A DNA stretch of 64,000 nt. Origin: Krasilnikoviella flava. GTDB taxonomy: Bacteria > Actinomycetota > Actinomycetes > Actinomycetales > Cellulomonadaceae. The stretch is taken from assembly GCF_900167525.1 (NCBI RefSeq), contig NZ_FUZQ01000003.1:593287-657286 (forward strand), read 5' to 3'. Positions 45,512-55,100 of the stretch are shown here, one piece after another. A model generated the notes under the pieces. That model saw only the letters and a list, made by a program, of their open reading frames with translations, searched no databases and had not been told where the DNA came from. Each line of letters opens with the position of its first letter. Within the stretch, counting starts at the first letter, position 1. The translations under genes and the position numbers were made by a program.

Positions 45512-46435
45512 CTACTGGCCGCCCATGCCCGTCGTGGCGACGCCCTGCACGATGCGGCGCTGGAAGAGCATGAACACCACGAGCAGCGGCAGCGCGGCGA
45601 TCATCGCCGACGCCATGTTCTGCGCGTACTGCACGCCGTAGGCGTTCTTCACGGTGGACAGGCCGACCGGCAGGGTCATGAACTGCGGGTCGGTGGTGAC
45701 GATGAACGGCCACAGGAAGTTGTTCCACGCGCCGATGAACACGAAGATCGCGACGGCCACGAGGATCGACCTCGACAGCGGAAGCACGATCGTCCAGAAC
45801 AGCCGCCACGTCCCGGCGCCGTCGATGCGGGCGGCGTCGAGCAGCTCGGTGGGGATGGCGTCGAAGAACCGCTTGAGGATGAACACCATCACCGGTGCGA
45901 CGACCTGCGGCAGCACGATGCCCGCGAACGTGTCGACCAGCCCCATGGCCTGCATCTGCTTGAACAGCGGCACGATGAGGATCTGGCCGGGCATCATGAT
46001 CGACGCGACCGTGAGGAACTGCAGCAGGCCGCGGCCCTTGAACACCGTCTGCGAGAACGCGAACGCCGCCATCGCGGAGATGAGCACGGTGAGCGCGGTG
46101 ACGAGCAGGGCGACCACCAGGCTGTTCCACATCCAGCCCAGCAGCTCGCTGTTGCCCAGCACCTGCCGGTAGGCGTCCAGGGTCCAGCCCTGGGCGGGCC
46201 ACCACGACGCGGGCAGCGCCGCCTCGGCCTCGTGCTTGAAGCTGGTGACGGCGCCCCATGCGAGGGGGAGCAGCCACAGGACGGCCATGACGACGAGCGC
46301 GGCGAGGGCCGCGGCCCGCACCCACGGCGAGGGCCCGATCGTCAGCTTGGTGAGCGTGCGGTTCTCGGCACGGGCCTGCTGCGCGGTCGACCGGCGGCCG
46401 GCGACCATCGTGGAGACGGACTCGGCGACGGACAT
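45512..46435 (-). CDS. Carbohydrate ABC transporter permease (MalG type)
   Basis: 307 residues, six predicted membrane helices. The EAA loop is ELLDAARIDGAGTWRLFWTIVLPLSRS and the tail ends QRRIVQGVATTGMGGQ, typical of MalG-family proteins. The start lies one base after the MalF-type stop, with GGAGG inside the upstream gene. Third gene of a binding protein-MalF-MalG operon under apparent LacI control. Confidence 0.93.
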   Translation of the reverse strand: MSVAESVSTMVAGRRSTAQQARAENRTLTKLTIGPSPWVRAAALAALVVMAVLWLLPLAWGAVTSFKHEAEAALPASWWPAQGWTLDAYRQVLGNSELLGWMWNSLVVALLVTALTVLISAMAAFAFSQTVFKGRGLLQFLTVASIMMPGQILIVPLFKQMQAMGLVDTFAGIVLPQVVAPVMVFILKRFFDAIPTELLDAARIDGAGTWRLFWTIVLPLSRSILVAVAIFVFIGAWNNFLWPFIVTTDPQFMTLPVGLSTVKNAYGVQYAQNMASAMIAALPLLVVFMLFQRRIVQGVATTGMGGQ

Positions 46436-46436
46436 G

Positions 46437-47399
46437 TCAGGCCTCCTTCTTCGTCGGCAGCAGCCGGACCAGGGTGAACACGAGGATCAGGGCGAAGAAC
46501 ACGTACGAGATGGCCGAGGCGTAGCCGAGGCGGTAGTTGGTGAAGCCGGTGTCGTAGACGTACTCGAGGATCGGCCGCGTGCTGCCGTTCGGCCCGCCCG
46601 CGGTGAGCAGGTAGATCTGGTCGAACACCTTGAGCGACGCGAGCAGCTGCAGCACCACGATGACGCCGGTGATGGTCTTCAGCTGCGGCAGCGTGATGGA
46701 GAAGAGGCGCCGCCAGCCCCCGGCGCCGTCGATGGTCGCCGCCTCGTACTGCTGCTGCGGGATGCCCTGCAGCGCCGCGAGGTAGAGGAGGAAGTTGAAC
46801 CCGACGGTCCACCACACGGTGACGAACGCGATGGAGAACATCGCGACGTTCTCGTCCGTGAGCCACCCGACCGGCCCGAGGCCGAGCTTGGCGAGCCACA
46901 CGTCGAGCAGGCCGATCTCGGGCTGGAAGAGCCAGCTCGCCAGGGACGACACGACGGCGCTGGTCAGCAGGAACGGGGCGAAGAACGACATCCGCCACAC
47001 CCACTGCCCCGGCAGGCCGGTGTGGACCAGCAGGGCCATGACGAGCGCGACCACGATGAGCGGCACGGTGCTGAGCACCGTGAACCACACGGTGTGCCAC
47101 AGCGTCGTCCACACCTGCGGGTCGCTGAACGCCTCGACGTAGTTGTCGAAGCCGATGAAGGAGCTCCCCGTGGCGGTGAGGCTCTGGTCGGTGAAGCTCA
47201 TCCACAGGCCGTAGATCGTCGGCCACAGGAGGAAGAGCCCGGTCGCCGCCGCGAACGGCGCGACGAACAGGTAGCCGGACCGGTCGCGGGCGCGCAGCGA
47301 CGTGCGCGTGGACCGGGTCGTGCCGGCGGTGCGGGGCCCTGCGCTGCGCCGGGAGGGGCGCGCGACCGGGGCGCTCAGTGACGTGCTGGAGGCGGTCAT
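46437..47399 (-). CDS. Carbohydrate ABC transporter permease (MalF type)
   Basis: 320 residues. A basic, Ser/Thr-rich N-terminus (about 1-38), then six membrane helices. The EAA loop is QQQYEAATIDGAGGWRRLFSITLPQLK and GPNGSTRPILEYVY is the usual MalF/UgpA loop. It is 16 bases downstream of the binding-protein gene. Confidence 0.93.
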   Translation of the reverse strand: MTASSTSLSAPVARPSRRSAGPRTAGTTRSTRTSLRARDRSGYLFVAPFAAATGLFLLWPTIYGLWMSFTDQSLTATGSSFIGFDNYVEAFSDPQVWTTLWHTVWFTVLSTVPLIVVALVMALLVHTGLPGQWVWRMSFFAPFLLTSAVVSSLASWLFQPEIGLLDVWLAKLGLGPVGWLTDENVAMFSIAFVTVWWTVGFNFLLYLAALQGIPQQQYEAATIDGAGGWRRLFSITLPQLKTITGVIVVLQLLASLKVFDQIYLLTAGGPNGSTRPILEYVYDTGFTNYRLGYASAISYVFFALILVFTLVRLLPTKKEA

Positions 47400-47415
47400 C
47401 GTCGTCCTCTCTCTT

Positions 47416-48834
47416 CTAGGCGGGGCTCGGCTGCGAGAGGAAGCGGTTCATCTCGCTGAGCATGCGGTCGACGGCGGTCTTCGGGGACGCCTTGCCGGAC
47501 AGGGTGTCGGTCATCGAGTCGCCCATGCGGGTCTGGAAGTCGCTGCCGCCGCCGGTGAACCAGGCGTCGGGGTCGAAGACGGCGACCTCGGCCGCGGGCG
47601 CGTAGTCGCGCTGCGGGGTGAGCTCCTGGTACTCCGGCGTCTTCACGACCGGCTGGTACGCCGGGATGTGGCCGGCAGAGGCCCAGGTGAGCCCCTCCTT
47701 GAGGAGGCCCGCGAGCACGCGGTACGTGGCCTCCCGCTTGGCGGGGTCCGCGTGCGCCTGCTTCGGCAGGACGAACGAGTGCGAGTCGGCGTAGTTGGCC
47801 GGCTGACCGAAGATCGTCGGGAACGGCGTGCCGCCGACGTCGGGGATGGCGTCGCGGAACATCGGCAGGTCCCACTCGCCGGCGAACATCAGCCCGGTGC
47901 GATTCGACATGAAGCGCCCGGACGCCGCGCCGCCGTCCTGGTTCGTGGCCGCGACCTTGCCGTCGACCATCGCCTGGAGGAACTCGAAGACCTCCGTCGC
48001 CGCCTGCTCGTCGATCTCGGCCGGCTTGCCCGGGGTGAGGTCGTACGCGCCGCCGTTCTGGCTGTACAGGCCCCAGAACATGCGCCAGCAGCCCGCGGGG
48101 TCGCGGAGGTAGCCCCACGACACGCCTGTCTCGCCGGTCACCTCCGCCATCGCCCGGCCCGCGTCGAGGAACGCGTCCGCGCCGGGCGCGATCGAGAGCA
48201 GGCCGTCGGCGTCGAGCAGGCCGGCGTCCCCGGCGATCGCCGGGTTGTTGAACGCGATGTAGGGGTGCGTGTCGAGCGGCAGCGCGTACAGCTGCCCGTC
48301 GAACTGCGCCTTCTCCCACACGGCGGGCGCGAAGTCGTCCTGCGTGATGCCGAGCTCGGCCAGCGCGTCGAGGTCGAACGGCTCCAGCAGGCCGCCGGGC
48401 GCATAGCCGGCCAGCCGCGACATGTGCATCACCGCGGCCTCCGGCGGGCGTCCGCCGGACGAGGCCATGGCGAGCTTCGTGTAGTACGGGGCGCCCCACG
48501 CGAGGGTCGTGGAGTCCACGGAGATGTCGGAGTTGGCCTGCGCCACCGCGCCGACCATCTCCTGCATCAGCGCGCCGTCGCCGCCCGAGAAGAGGTCCCA
48601 GATCATCACCGACGTGCGGCCGGAGCCCGACGCGGCGGGGGTCGCGCACCCCGAGAGCGCGCCGCCCAGCGCGATGCCGCCCGCGCCGACGAGCGCGGCC
48701 TGGAGCAGGCCGCGCCTGCTCAGCCCGACGTCGTCCACCGTGCCGCTCGATCCCGAGCGACGGGGGAACCGGCCCTGGCCGCGGCTCGGCCACGGGCCTG
48801 GCATTCCTCCGGACGTGCGTACCTTGGTCTTCAT
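47416..48834 (-). CDS. Sugar ABC transporter substrate-binding lipoprotein, Tat signal
   Basis: 472 residues from ATG 48834 (GGAGG upstream). The N-terminus has a twin-arginine motif LSRRGLLQAAL near residue 39, a hydrophobic core and lipobox LSGC, so a Tat-exported lipoprotein. SBP family-1 features follow: SVMIWDLFSGGDGALMQEMV, ALPLDTHPYIAFNNPAI and SNRTGLMFAGEWDLP. The sugar is unknown; linked LacI, GH2 and GH92 genes suggest a mannose- or galactose-containing oligosaccharide. AACGTT-centred LacI sites lie just before the ribosome site. Confidence 0.9.
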   Translation of the reverse strand: MKTKVRTSGGMPGPWPSRGQGRFPRRSGSSGTVDDVGLSRRGLLQAALVGAGGIALGGALSGCATPAASGSGRTSVMIWDLFSGGDGALMQEMVGAVAQANSDISVDSTTLAWGAPYYTKLAMASSGGRPPEAAVMHMSRLAGYAPGGLLEPFDLDALAELGITQDDFAPAVWEKAQFDGQLYALPLDTHPYIAFNNPAIAGDAGLLDADGLLSIAPGADAFLDAGRAMAEVTGETGVSWGYLRDPAGCWRMFWGLYSQNGGAYDLTPGKPAEIDEQAATEVFEFLQAMVDGKVAATNQDGGAASGRFMSNRTGLMFAGEWDLPMFRDAIPDVGGTPFPTIFGQPANYADSHSFVLPKQAHADPAKREATYRVLAGLLKEGLTWASAGHIPAYQPVVKTPEYQELTPQRDYAPAAEVAVFDPDAWFTGGGSDFQTRMGDSMTDTLSGKASPKTAVDRMLSEMNRFLSQPSPA

Positions 48835-48848
48835 CGACCCTCCTGAGT

Positions 48849-48870
48849 GCAACGTTGCGCTCCAACGTGG
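48849..48870. promoter_or_regulatory. LacI-type operator pair before the sugar ABC operon
   Basis: GCAACGTTGC (48849-48858) is a perfect palindrome with the CG centre usual for LacI-family sites, followed by a weaker CCAACGTGG (48862-48870). Both lie 15-36 bases upstream of the binding-protein start. The same core (CAACGTTG) recurs at 50102-50109 before GH2. Confidence 0.7.
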
Positions 48871-48960
48871 GACCACGATGGACTAGGGCGGGCGGGCCGT
48901 CAAGAGGTCCCGCGGTACGGGGGCGACGTCGCCCGCGGCGGGCGAGGGAAGGGCCGGTGG

Positions 48961-50070
48961 ATGGCAGCACAGGACGAGCAGGGCGCAGGACCGGAGGCCG
49001 AGGCGACAGTGTCTCCGGGCGCCCGAGGCCGCGGTACGGGCAGGGTCGGGATCAAGGACGTGGCCGCCGCGGTCGGCGTCTCGTGGAAGACGGTGTCGAA
49101 CGTCGTCAACGGCACGGGGCGGGTCGGCGACGAGACGCGGGCCAAGGTCGAGGCGATGATCGCCGAGCTCGGGTACCGGCCGAACCTCGCCGGGCGCCAG
49201 CTGCGGCGGGGGCGGACGAACACGCTGGCGCTCGCGGTCCCGTGGGCCCACTCGCCCTACTTCTCGCTCCTGGCGCACATCGTCATCGAGGCCGCCGGCG
49301 CCCGCGGGTACCGGGTGCTCATCGAGGAGACGCGCACCGACCGCGACGCCGAGCTGCAGGTGGCGCGCGGGTTCTCGGTCCAGGCGATCGACGGCATCAT
49401 CTTCTCGCCCCTGGCGATCGGGCCGTCGGAGATCGCCGAGGTGCGCGGCGCGACGCCTCTGGTGCTGCTCGGTGAGCGCGACGACCCTGGTCACGACCGT
49501 CGTTGGAGCACCGACCACGTGAGCATCGACAACGTCCGGGCCGCCCGCGAGGTGACCGAGCACCTGCTCACGACGGGCCGCCGGCGGCTGGCGTTCGTGG
49601 GCGCCGAGCCGGTGGAGGACCGCACGGGCGCGCTGCGCCTGCAGGGCTACCGCGAGGCGCACGCCGCCCAGGGCGTCGAGGCGGACCCGCGCTGGATCCT
49701 GCCGGTCACGCACTTCTCCCGTCCGGCGGGCGTCGCCGCGATGGAGCAGGTGCTGCCGCGGATCGACCAGGTGGACGGCCTCGTGTGCGCGAACGACGAG
49801 CTCGCCCTCGGCGCGCTCCACGCGCTGCGCGTCAACGGGGTGCGGGTGCCCGAGGACGTCGCCGTCACGGGGTGGGACAACACGGAGGACGGGCGGTACT
49901 CGAACCCGTCGCTGACCACGGTCGCCCCCGACCTCCAGGCCATCGCCGAGACCGCCGTCGACCGGGTGATCGCGCAGGTCGAGCGGCGTGCCGACGACGA
50001 GCCGGAGCGCGACGTGGACGTCGTCGTCGCGCACCGCCTCCTGGTGCGGGAGAGCAGCCGGGAGGCCTGA
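48961..50070 (+). CDS. LacI-family transcriptional repressor
   Basis: 369 residues. The LacI headpiece begins at about residue 30: IKDVAAAVGVSWKTVSNVVNGTGRVGDETR, with hinge LRRGRTNTLALAVP. The N-terminal 28 residues are an unconserved leader, so a later start cannot be excluded. The sugar-binding domain ends with VTGWDNTEDGRYSNPSLTTV. It sits between the divergent ABC operon and the GH2-GH92 genes; matching operators on both sides indicate control of both and an oligosaccharide inducer. Confidence 0.92.
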   Translation: MAAQDEQGAGPEAEATVSPGARGRGTGRVGIKDVAAAVGVSWKTVSNVVNGTGRVGDETRAKVEAMIAELGYRPNLAGRQLRRGRTNTLALAVPWAHSPYFSLLAHIVIEAAGARGYRVLIEETRTDRDAELQVARGFSVQAIDGIIFSPLAIGPSEIAEVRGATPLVLLGERDDPGHDRRWSTDHVSIDNVRAAREVTEHLLTTGRRRLAFVGAEPVEDRTGALRLQGYREAHAAQGVEADPRWILPVTHFSRPAGVAAMEQVLPRIDQVDGLVCANDELALGALHALRVNGVRVPEDVAVTGWDNTEDGRYSNPSLTTVAPDLQAIAETAVDRVIAQVERRADDEPERDVDVVVAHRLLVRESSREA

Positions 50071-50095
50071 CGCCCGGCCGAATCCGGGCTAACAT

Positions 50096-50138
50096 CTGAT
50101 TCAACGTTGCATTTTCGGAGCGGCTTCGGTTGAATCAG
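50096..50138. promoter_or_regulatory. LacI-type operator and inverted repeat before GH2
   Basis: CAACGTTG at 50102-50109 matches the operator core before the ABC operon. It is nested in a larger inverted repeat, CTGATTCAA (50096-50104) with TTGAATCAG (50130-50138), 25 bases apart. The repeat ends 34 bases before the GH2 start. Confidence 0.6.
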
Positions 50139-50172
50139 CGCGGAACTGTCGTCCATGCAACGGAGCACCACG

Positions 50173-52041
50173 ATGTCCGTCCTCGATCGTCTCGACCCGC
50201 CCTCCGCCCCCGCCGGCACCGCCGTGCCGCGCCCCGAGTACCCGCGCCCGCAGGTGGTGCGCGACCGGTGGCTCAACCTCAACGGTCAGTGGGGGTTCGA
50301 GATCGACCCCGGTGACTCCGGCCTGGAACGGGGGGTGCGCGACCGCCGGCTGACCGGCACGATCACCGTGCCCTTCGCGCCCGAGTCGGAGCTGTCCGGG
50401 GTGGAGAACACCGACTTCCTCGAGGCGGTCTGGTACCGCCGCGAGGTGACCGTCCCCGCGGACTGGGCCGACGTCGCCGGCGAGGACACGCACGTGCTGC
50501 TGCACTTCGGCGCCGTGGACCACGACGCGACGGTCTGGGTGGACGGCACCGAGGTGGCCCGCCACCGCGGCGGCTTCACCCCGTTCACCGCCGACCTGTT
50601 CGGCGTCGCCGCGCCGGGCGACACGGTGACCGTCGTCGTCCGCGCCCGCGACCACCGGGGCATCCCGCAGGCCCGCGGCAAGCAGTCCGGGCAGTACGCC
50701 AACAAGGACTGCCACTACACGCGGACCACCGGCATCTGGCAGACGGTCTGGATGGAGCCGGTGCCGGGCGCCAGCCTGCGCCGCCCGCGCATCACGCCCG
50801 ACCTCGCCGCCCGCGCGCTCGACGTGCGCGTGCCGCTCACGCAGAACCGCCGCGGCCACCGGGTCGTCGTCACCGTGAGCGACGCCGACGGCGTCGTCGC
50901 GACCGAGACGACGCGTGCCGACCTCGACCTCGCGCCGTCGCTGCGCGTCGTGGTCCCCGAGGACCGGCTGCGCCCGTGGTCCACCCAGGACCCGCACCTC
51001 TACGGCGTCGAGGTCGAGCTGCGCGACGCGGCGGGCGCCGTCGTCGACACCGTCCGCTCGTACGCCGGCCTGCGCTCGGTGGCGATCGAGGGCAAGGCGA
51101 TCCGGATCAACGGGGAGCCCGTCTTCCAGCGCCTGGTGCTCGACCAGGGCTACTGGCCCGAGTCGCTCATGACGGCCCCCAGCGACGCCGCCCTGCTGCG
51201 CGACGTCGAGCTCGGGCTGGAGGCAGGGTTCAACGGGGCCCGCCTCCACCAGAAGGTGTTCGAGGAGCGCTACCTGTACCACGCGGACCGGCTCGGCTAC
51301 CTCGTGTGGGGCGAGTTCGGCGACTGGGGCTCCGGCGACTTCGGCCGCAAGGACGACCACCAGAAGCCGACGACGTCGTACGTGGGGGAGTGGCTGGAGG
51401 CCCTGGAGCGGGACTTCTCGCACCCGTCGATCGTCGGCTGGTGCCCGCTGAACGAGACCCACCAGCTGCTGCACGACCGGATCACCCAGCTCGACGACGT
51501 CACGCGCGCGATGTTCCTCGCGACCAAGCTCGCCGACCCGTCGCGCCCCGTCCTCGACGCGAGCGGCTACTCGCACCGCGTGCTCGAGACCGACGTCTGG
51601 GACTCCCACCACTACGAGCAGGAGCCCGAGGCCTTCGCGCGCGACATGGCGGGGCTCAAGAACGACGAGCCGTACGGCAACCGGTACGACGAGGGACCGA
51701 TCTCGCTGCCCTACAAGGGTCAGCCCTACTTCTGCAGCGAGTACGGCGGCATCTGGTGGAACCCGGAGGAGGCCGCGAAGGCCGCGGGCGACGACCGCAG
51801 CGAGTCGTGGGGGTACGGGCAGCGCGTGGCCGACGAGGAGGAGTTCCACGCCCGCTTCGCCGGCCTGACGGACGCCCTGCTCGACGACCCGCTGATGTTC
51901 GGCTACTGCTACACGCAGCTCACCGACGTGTTCCAGGAGCAGAACGGCGTCTACCGGTTCGACCGGTCCGAGAAGCTCGACGTCGACCGGGTGCGCGCCG
52001 TCCAGGTGCGCCCCGCCGCCTTCGAGAAGGACGCCGACTGA
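50173..52041 (+). CDS. GH2 glycoside hydrolase, specificity unknown
   Basis: 622 residues from ATG 50173 (GGAG seven bases upstream; ATG 50155 lacks one). Sugar-binding jelly roll (NLNGQWGFEIDPGDSG, TDFLEAVWYRREVTVP), Ig-like middle domain, and TIM barrel with HQKVFEERYLYHADRLGYLVWGE. The acid/base Glu is in WCPLNETHQ and the nucleophile Glu in YFCSEYGG. No signal peptide, so intracellular. Family members include beta-galactosidases, beta-glucuronidases and beta-mannosidases. The neighbouring GH92 alpha-mannosidase would fit a beta-mannosidase, but the sequence does not settle it. Confidence 0.87.
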   Translation: MSVLDRLDPPSAPAGTAVPRPEYPRPQVVRDRWLNLNGQWGFEIDPGDSGLERGVRDRRLTGTITVPFAPESELSGVENTDFLEAVWYRREVTVPADWADVAGEDTHVLLHFGAVDHDATVWVDGTEVARHRGGFTPFTADLFGVAAPGDTVTVVVRARDHRGIPQARGKQSGQYANKDCHYTRTTGIWQTVWMEPVPGASLRRPRITPDLAARALDVRVPLTQNRRGHRVVVTVSDADGVVATETTRADLDLAPSLRVVVPEDRLRPWSTQDPHLYGVEVELRDAAGAVVDTVRSYAGLRSVAIEGKAIRINGEPVFQRLVLDQGYWPESLMTAPSDAALLRDVELGLEAGFNGARLHQKVFEERYLYHADRLGYLVWGEFGDWGSGDFGRKDDHQKPTTSYVGEWLEALERDFSHPSIVGWCPLNETHQLLHDRITQLDDVTRAMFLATKLADPSRPVLDASGYSHRVLETDVWDSHHYEQEPEAFARDMAGLKNDEPYGNRYDEGPISLPYKGQPYFCSEYGGIWWNPEEAAKAAGDDRSESWGYGQRVADEEEFHARFAGLTDALLDDPLMFGYCYTQLTDVFQEQNGVYRFDRSEKLDVDRVRAVQVRPAAFEKDAD

Positions 52042-52127
52042 GCACGCACGACCACACGCATCGAGCCGCGCGGCGGCGGGACCCCGTCCCGTCGCCGCGC
52101 GGTCGTGACCGCAGGAGAGTGGAGCGC

Positions 52128-55100
52128 ATGGCTGGACCCGACTTCCGCACCTCGTTCGAGCCCGGTGACCCGGCCCCGCTGCCGTCCGCGCGCCGGGCGC
52201 CGCTGGTCGCCCGCGTGGGCGACGGCCCGGCGTCGGGCGCCACGCACAAGCCGCGCGCGGGGTTCACGGGCCTGCACGCCTTGGGCTTCGCGGGCCTCAA
52301 GGACGGACCCGGGCCCGCGACGCACGTGCTGTTCCGGGACCTGGGGATCGAGGTGGGGCCGCGCACGCGGCTGAGCTACGTCGTGCTGCCCGACCTGCGC
52401 GGCGACATGCGCTACCCGTCCACCTACGTGGCCCTGGACCTCGCCTTCACCGACGGCACGTACCTGTCCGACCTCGCGGCCACCGACGCCCACGGGACCG
52501 GCGCGAGCGCCCGCGCGCAGGGCGAGGGCAAGATCCTCTACCCCGACCAGTGGAACGCCGTGCGGGTCGAGGTCGGCGCCGTCGCCGCCGGCCGCACGGT
52601 CGACGCCGTCCTGCTGCACTGCGACCCGCCCGACGACCTGCCGGACGCCGCGTTCTCCGGCTGGGTGGACGACGTGGCGCTCACGGCCGAGCCCGTCGTC
52701 GCCCCCGGGCCTGACCTCGTGGACCTCGTCGACACGCGCCGCGGCACGATGTCGAGCGGGCAGTTCTCGCGGGGCAACAACGCCCCCGCCACGGCGGTGC
52801 CGAACGGGTTCACCCTCTGGGTGCCGATGACCGACGCGGCCTCGCAGCGCTGGCTGTACGAGTACCACCGGGCGAACGACCACGAGAACCGGCCCGTGCT
52901 GCAGGGGTTCGGCGTCTCCCACCAGCCCAGCCCGTGGATGGGCGACCGCAACCAGCTCGTCGTGCAGCCCGCCGCCGGGTCCGGCACGCCCACCGCCGAC
53001 CTGGCCGCCCGCGGCCTGCCCTTCGACCACGCCGACGAGACCGCCCGGCCCGACCTGTACGCCGTCACCTTCGCGGGCGGGCTCACCCTCGCCGCCGCGC
53101 CCACCGACCACGGCGGGGTGCTCCGGTTCGGCTTCCCGGCCGACACCCCGGACGGCGCGGGGCACGTGCTGCTCGACACCGTCACCACCGCGGCGGGGGA
53201 GGCGCGCCTCACGGCGCACCCCGACGGCACCGTGACGGGCTGGGTCGACGACGGCAGCCCGCTGTCCGTGGGCCGCTCCCGCATGTTCGTGGCCGGCGTC
53301 TTCGACCGGGCACCCGTCGCGGTAGGCGTCGCCGCGGGCGAGCGGCAGCACGCGCGGTACGCGACGTTCGACGCGGCGGGCGACGACGGGCAGGGCGCCG
53401 TCGTCGAGCTCCGCCTCGCGACGTCGTACCTGAGCCTCGACCAGGCGCGCCGCGCCCTCGACCAGGAGCTCGCCGGGCGGTCGTTCACCGAGGTGCAGGA
53501 CGCGGCGCGGGAGCTCTGGCAGGAGCGGCTCGGCGTCGTCGAGGTCGCCGGCGCCACCGACGACCAGCGCGTCACGCTCTACTCGAACCTCTACCGCCTG
53601 CACCTCTACCCGACGTCGCACACCGAGAACGCGGGCACCGCCGAGGCGCCCGTGCACCGGCACGCGAGCCCGGTCGCGCCGCCCGTCGGGCCCGGCACCG
53701 ACACGGCCACCGGGGCCGCCGTCGTCGACGGCCGGATGATGGTCAACCACGGGTTCTGGGACACCTACCGCACCGCCTGGCCGGCGCTCGCGCTGCTGGA
53801 CCCGGGGCTCACGGCGCGGCTCGCCGACGGGTTCGTGCAGCAGTACCGCGACGGCGGCTGGATCTCCCGCTGGTCGTCGCCCGGCTACGCCGACCTCATG
53901 ACCGGCACCAGCTCCGACGTCGCGTTCGCCGACGCCTACCTCAAGGGCGCGATGCCCACCGACGTCGCCCTCGACGCCTACGACGCCGCCCTGAAGAACG
54001 CCACCGTCGCGCCCCCGCACGACGCCGTAGGCCGCAAGGGCCTGGAGACGTCGGCCTTCCTCGGCTTCACCCCCGCCGCCACGCACGAGTCGGTGTCCTG
54101 GGGGCTGGAGGGCTGCCTCAACGACTTCGGCACCGGCACGATGGCGGCGGCGCTCGCGGACGACCCGGCCACGCCGGACGACCGGCGCGCGACGCTGCGC
54201 GAGGAGTCGGCCTACCTGCTGGATCGCGCCACGCAGTACGGCGGGCTGTTCGACCCCGAGGTCCGGTTCTTCCGCGCGCGCCGCGCGGACGGCGCGTTCA
54301 CGCCCGCGGCACGGCACTTCGACCCGGACGACTGGGGCGGCCCGTTCACCGAGACGAACGCCTGGAACTTCGCGTTCCACGCGCCCCACGACCCGCGCGG
54401 CCTGGCGAACCTCTACGGCGGCCCGGCCGGGCTGGAGGCGCGGCTCGACGAGTTCTTCGCCCGGCCCGAGGACGGCACGCACGCGGGCGGGTACGGGCAG
54501 GTCATCCACGAGATGACCGAGGCCCGCGACGCGCGCCTCGGCATGTGGGGCGTGAGCAACCAGCCGTCGCACCACGTGCCGTGGCTGTACACCGCGGTCG
54601 GTGCGCCGTGGAAGGCCCAGCGGATCCTGCGCGAGACGCTGCGCCGGCTGTTCGTCGGCAGCGAGATCGGCCAGGGCTACCCGGGCGACGAGGACAACGG
54701 CGAGATGTCGGCGTGGTGGCTCCTCGCCGCGCTCGGCCTCTACCCGCTGCAGGTCGGCTCCCCGCGGTACGCCGTCGGGTCGCCGCTGTTCGACGAGATC
54801 ACCGTGCACCGGCCCGACGGCGACCTCGTGGTGCGGACGGTGGGGAACTCGCTCGAGAACGTCTACGTGCAGTCCCTGACCGTGGACGGCGAGCCGCGCG
54901 ACGCGGCATGGCTGGCGCACGAGGACCTGGTCGGCGGCGCTGTCGTCGAGCTCGTCATGGGCCCCGAGCCGTCGGCCTGGGGCACCGGCCCGGACGCCGC
55001 GCCGCCGTCGCTCACCAGCGGCGACGCGCCTCCCGCCCCGCTGCTCGACGTGTCCGGGCGCGGCACGGTCGTCGTCGACGACGGCGGGACGCCCACGGAC

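Noticed and set aside
50976..52127. N-terminal extension of the GH92 frame
   Set aside because: It runs out of frame through GH2; the ATG at 52128 has a ribosome site and begins sensible protein.
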